This document shows positions 7,636 through 9,011 of a stretch of DNA of 9,011 nucleotides, piece by piece. The first letter of the stretch is position 1. Each line of letters starts with the position of its first letter. The stretch spans positions 826 through 9,836 of the forward strand of contig DQGF01000044.1 of assembly GCA_003525045.1 (NCBI GenBank), read 5' to 3'. Source of the DNA: Pseudomonas sp. Lineage in GTDB: Bacteria > Pseudomonadota > Gammaproteobacteria > Pseudomonadales > Pseudomonadaceae. Made by a program: the position numbers and the translations under genes. The notes below the pieces were generated by a model. It had not been told where the DNA came from. It ran no database searches and saw only the letters and a program-made list of their open reading frames with translations.

Positions 7636-7653
7636 CTTCAGCATTTGCTTAAG
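7636..7653 (+). promoter_or_regulatory. Upstream activator site 1 for DmpR
   Basis: CTTCAGCATTTGCTTAAG is an imperfect palindrome centred about 174 bases before the predicted start of transcription, within the distance range of DmpR/XylR activator sites. It contains the shared core TCAGCATTTG at 7638-7647. Its centre is about 31 bases, close to three helical turns, from the next site, as expected for a paired activator site. Confidence 0.65.
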
Positions 7654-7667
7654 TGCTTCGAAGCGAT

Positions 7668-7684
7668 TCATCAAATGCTGAAAA
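7668..7684 (-). promoter_or_regulatory. Upstream activator site 2 for DmpR
   Basis: The minus strand carries TCAGCATTTGATGAA, with the shared core at 7672-7681. It is centred about 143 bases before the predicted transcription start. With site 1 it forms the likely pair on which DmpR assembles. Confidence 0.65.
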
Positions 7685-7740
7685 AAGCGCGTAGAGGCCC
7701 GAAGAGGCGCTTGCCCAGGCTCATCTTTCAACACTCCGAC

Positions 7741-7766
7741 ACATTATTAAAAACACTTAAAAAACA
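7741..7766. promoter_or_regulatory. AT-rich tract, possible IHF bend site
   Basis: This stretch is almost all A and T with scattered C, and lies between the activator sites and the sigma-54 promoter, where IHF bends DNA in dmp and xyl promoters. I find no exact match to the IHF consensus, so the assignment rests on position and composition. Confidence 0.35.
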
Positions 7767-7792
7767 GTGTCTTGCATGCTAATTCAGGCATG

Positions 7793-7807
7793 TGGCACAG
7801 GCTTTGC
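7793..7807 (+). promoter_or_regulatory. Sigma-54 (-24/-12) promoter of the phenol hydroxylase operon
   Basis: TGGCAC, five bases, then TTGC matches the RpoN promoter consensus, with GG at 7794-7795 and GC at 7806-7807 separated by the required ten bases. Transcription is predicted to begin near 7819, which leaves a leader of about 29 bases before dmpK. The match fits control by DmpR from the distal sites. Confidence 0.92.
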
Positions 7808-7833
7808 GTTGGATCACATGCCAGCAACTAGCC

Positions 7834-7837
7834 AGGA
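7834..7837 (+). promoter_or_regulatory. Ribosome binding site for dmpK
   Basis: AGGA stands ten bases before ATG 7848, downstream of the predicted transcription start. It supports this start over the in-frame ATGs at 7767 and 7818. Confidence 0.5.
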
Positions 7838-7847
7838 CTCTGCCGCG

Positions 7848-8117
7848 ATGAATGCCTCTGTTATCCCCTTCGATCAGATGACCCGCTTTATCCGCGTTCG
7901 CAGCGAGCCTGATGCTCGGTTCGTCGAATTCGACTTCGCCATCGGTCATCCGGAACTGTTCGTTGAACTGGTATTGCCGCACGAGGCTTTCAAAACATTC
8001 TGCCAACACAACCGTGTCGTGCAGATGGACGCAGCGATGTGCCAGGCAGTGGATGAAGACATGGCCAAGTGGCGCTTTGGTGATATCGGACGACGCCCAG
8101 CAAGCGACCGACGTTAA
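7848..8117 (+). CDS. dmpK: Phenol hydroxylase assembly component P0 (DmpK)
   Basis: The 89-residue product resembles DmpK (about 92 residues) almost throughout: FIRVRSEPDARFVEFDFAIG (14-33), HPELFVELVLP (34-44), FCQHNRVVQMD (51-61) and KWRFGDIGRR (74-83). In the dmp system P0 is not needed for the purified enzyme to turn over, but is needed to assemble active oxygenase, probably helping iron enter it. The reading frame extends upstream to ATGs at 7767 and 7818. However, 7767 precedes the sigma-54 promoter, and 7818 lies at the predicted transcription start, so neither can serve as a normal start. ATG 7848 also matches the known protein's N-terminus in length. It is the first gene of the operon, 46 bases before dmpL. 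Confidence 0.93.
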   Translation: MNASVIPFDQMTRFIRVRSEPDARFVEFDFAIGHPELFVELVLPHEAFKTFCQHNRVVQMDAAMCQAVDEDMAKWRFGDIGRRPASDRR

Positions 8118-8163
8118 TCACAAGCGATAGCCGGACACACAACAACAAGACGGTACGGTTGAT

Positions 8164-9011
8164 ATGAACATAGAAATCAAAACGACTACGGCGCAGCCTC
8201 TGCGCCACACCTATGCCAACTTGCAACGCCGCTTTGGTGACAAGCCGGCGAGCCGTTATCAGGAAGCCAGCTACGACATCGAGGCGACTACCAACTTCCA
8301 TTACCGGCCGCTATGGGACCCTCAGCGCCAGCTCAATGATCCTAGCCGCACGGCGATTCGCATGGTCGATTGGCACGCGGTCACCGACCCGCGCCAATAC
8401 TACTACGGTGCCTATGTGCAGACCCGCGCGCGGATGCAGGAAGCCACCGAGCATGCCTATGGCTTCTGTGAGAAACGCGGCCTTATGAGCCGCCTACCCG
8501 AGGCATTGAGGAACAAGATACTGCGCTATCTGGTGCCACTGCGGCATGCCGAGATGGGTGCCAACATGAACAACAGCGGCATCGCGGGTGACTGTATCGC
8601 GGGCACCATGACCCAGATGCATATCTATCAGGCGATGGATCGCCTGGGCATTGGTCAGTACCTGTCGCGTATTGGCCTGCTGGTCGGTGAGGGCAGCGGT
8701 GGTGCGCTGGATCAAGCCAAGGGTTATTGGATGGATGACCCTATCTGGCAAGGCCTGCGCCGCTACGTCGAAGACAGCCTGGTGATCAAGGACTGGTTTG
8801 AACTGACCCTGGCGCAGAACCTGCTGCTCGATGGCATGAGCTATCCGCTGATGTACCAGCGCTTCGACCAGCAATTGGGCGAAGAGGGGGCGGGGGACGT
8901 GTCGATGCTCACCGAATTCATGCGCGATTGGTATGCCGAAAGCATCCGTTGGGTCGACGCCATGTTCAAGGTGGTGCTGGCCGAAAGCGCCGACAACCGC
9001 GAGCGGATCCA
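8164..9011 (+). CDS. dmpL: Phenol hydroxylase P1 oxygenase subunit (DmpL), 3' end outside the window
   Basis: The frame gives 282 codons without a stop and runs off the window; the family is about 330 residues. It matches DmpL from the first residues (MNIEIKTTTAQPLRHTYANL) through RRFGDKPASRYQEASYDIE (22-40), FHYRPLWDP (45-53), DPRQYYYGAYVQTRARMQEA (75-94), HAEMGANMNN (128-137) and LTEFMRDWY (249-257). P1 is the non-catalytic beta-type subunit of the soluble diiron phenol hydroxylase, which turns phenol into catechol. It pairs with the diiron subunit P3 (DmpN), expected downstream with DmpM, DmpO and DmpP. Ribosome binding looks weak (GACGGT region), and coupling to dmpK translation is possible. 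The start ATG 8164 is fixed by similarity of the N-terminus. Confidence 0.95.
   Translation, partial: MNIEIKTTTAQPLRHTYANLQRRFGDKPASRYQEASYDIEATTNFHYRPLWDPQRQLNDPSRTAIRMVDWHAVTDPRQYYYGAYVQTRARMQEATEHAYGFCEKRGLMSRLPEALRNKILRYLVPLRHAEMGANMNNSGIAGDCIAGTMTQMHIYQAMDRLGIGQYLSRIGLLVGEGSGGALDQAKGYWMDDPIWQGLRRYVEDSLVIKDWFELTLAQNLLLDGMSYPLMYQRFDQQLGEEGAGDVSMLTEFMRDWYAESIRWVDAMFKVVLAESADNRERI

Larger units (their letters stand above)
7442..7847. promoter_or_regulatory. Divergent dmpR-dmpK control region
   Basis: This 406-base gene-free stretch separates dmpR from dmpK. In order from the dmpR side it holds the presumed dmpR promoter (no convincing -35/-10 pair found), three TCAGCATTTG-type sites (7586-7684), an AT-rich tract and the -24/-12 promoter. 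A 60-codon minus-strand frame at 7552-7734 overlaps the activator sites and is not called as a gene. Confidence 0.85.

Noticed and set aside
7685..7712. Inverted AAGCGC/GCGCTT between the activator sites and the promoter
   Set aside because: Six-base arms with a 16-base spacer are readily found by chance in this base composition.
7552..7734. 60-codon minus-strand open frame in the dmpR-dmpK gap
   Set aside because: It overlaps the activator sites, has no similarity that I recognise, and no convincing ribosome binding site.
1..9011. tRNA, rRNA, CRISPR array, insertion sequence or transposase
   Set aside because: Reading both strands, I found no cloverleaf-like gene, regular spaced repeats, transposase motifs or long terminal inverted repeats.

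Overview
The window looks like part of a chromosome or plasmid of a Pseudomonas-type gammaproteobacterium. The reasons are a DmpR-class phenol sensor and phenol hydroxylase genes that closely resemble, from memory, those of Pseudomonas phenol degraders, GC-rich codon use, and a MalT/LuxR-type regulator. No database was searched, so family names rest on recognised motifs and remembered relatives.

Layout. (1) 62-2731 (+): a large MalT-family (STAND ATPase plus LuxR helix-turn-helix) activator with a GTG start. (2) 2732-2842: a convergent intergenic gap with two perfect inverted repeats. (3) 2843-3976 (-): a Rossmann-fold oxidoreductase of the saccharopine dehydrogenase-like/DUF5938 type. (4) 3977-4271: a 295-base gap holding a G/C hairpin and no supported gene. 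(5) 4272-5619 (-): a translationally coupled pair of exported proteins, a DUF2092-type (LolA-like) periplasmic protein followed by an Asn-rich repeat protein with a hydrophobic segment and a two-cysteine C-terminus. (6) 5750-7441 (-): dmpR, the sigma-54-dependent phenol sensor. (7) 7442-7847: the divergent control region, with three copies of a 10-bp motif interpreted as DmpR sites, an AT-rich stretch and a -24/-12 promoter. (8) 7848-8117 (+) dmpK and 8164 to the window end (+) dmpL, the first two genes of a multicomponent phenol hydroxylase operon.

How it works together. In this family, phenol binds the N-terminal domain of DmpR and releases its ATPase. DmpR then acts from the distal sites on sigma-54 RNA polymerase at the -24/-12 promoter to transcribe dmpKL and the genes beyond the window. 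DmpK (P0) helps assemble the oxygenase and DmpL (P1) is its non-catalytic subunit. The left half has no visible functional link to phenol degradation. The MalT-like regulator and the oxidoreductase may form a separate catabolic module, and the exported pair is of unknown function. The phenol part is well described biology. The least explained parts are the third DmpR-type site and the coupled exported pair.
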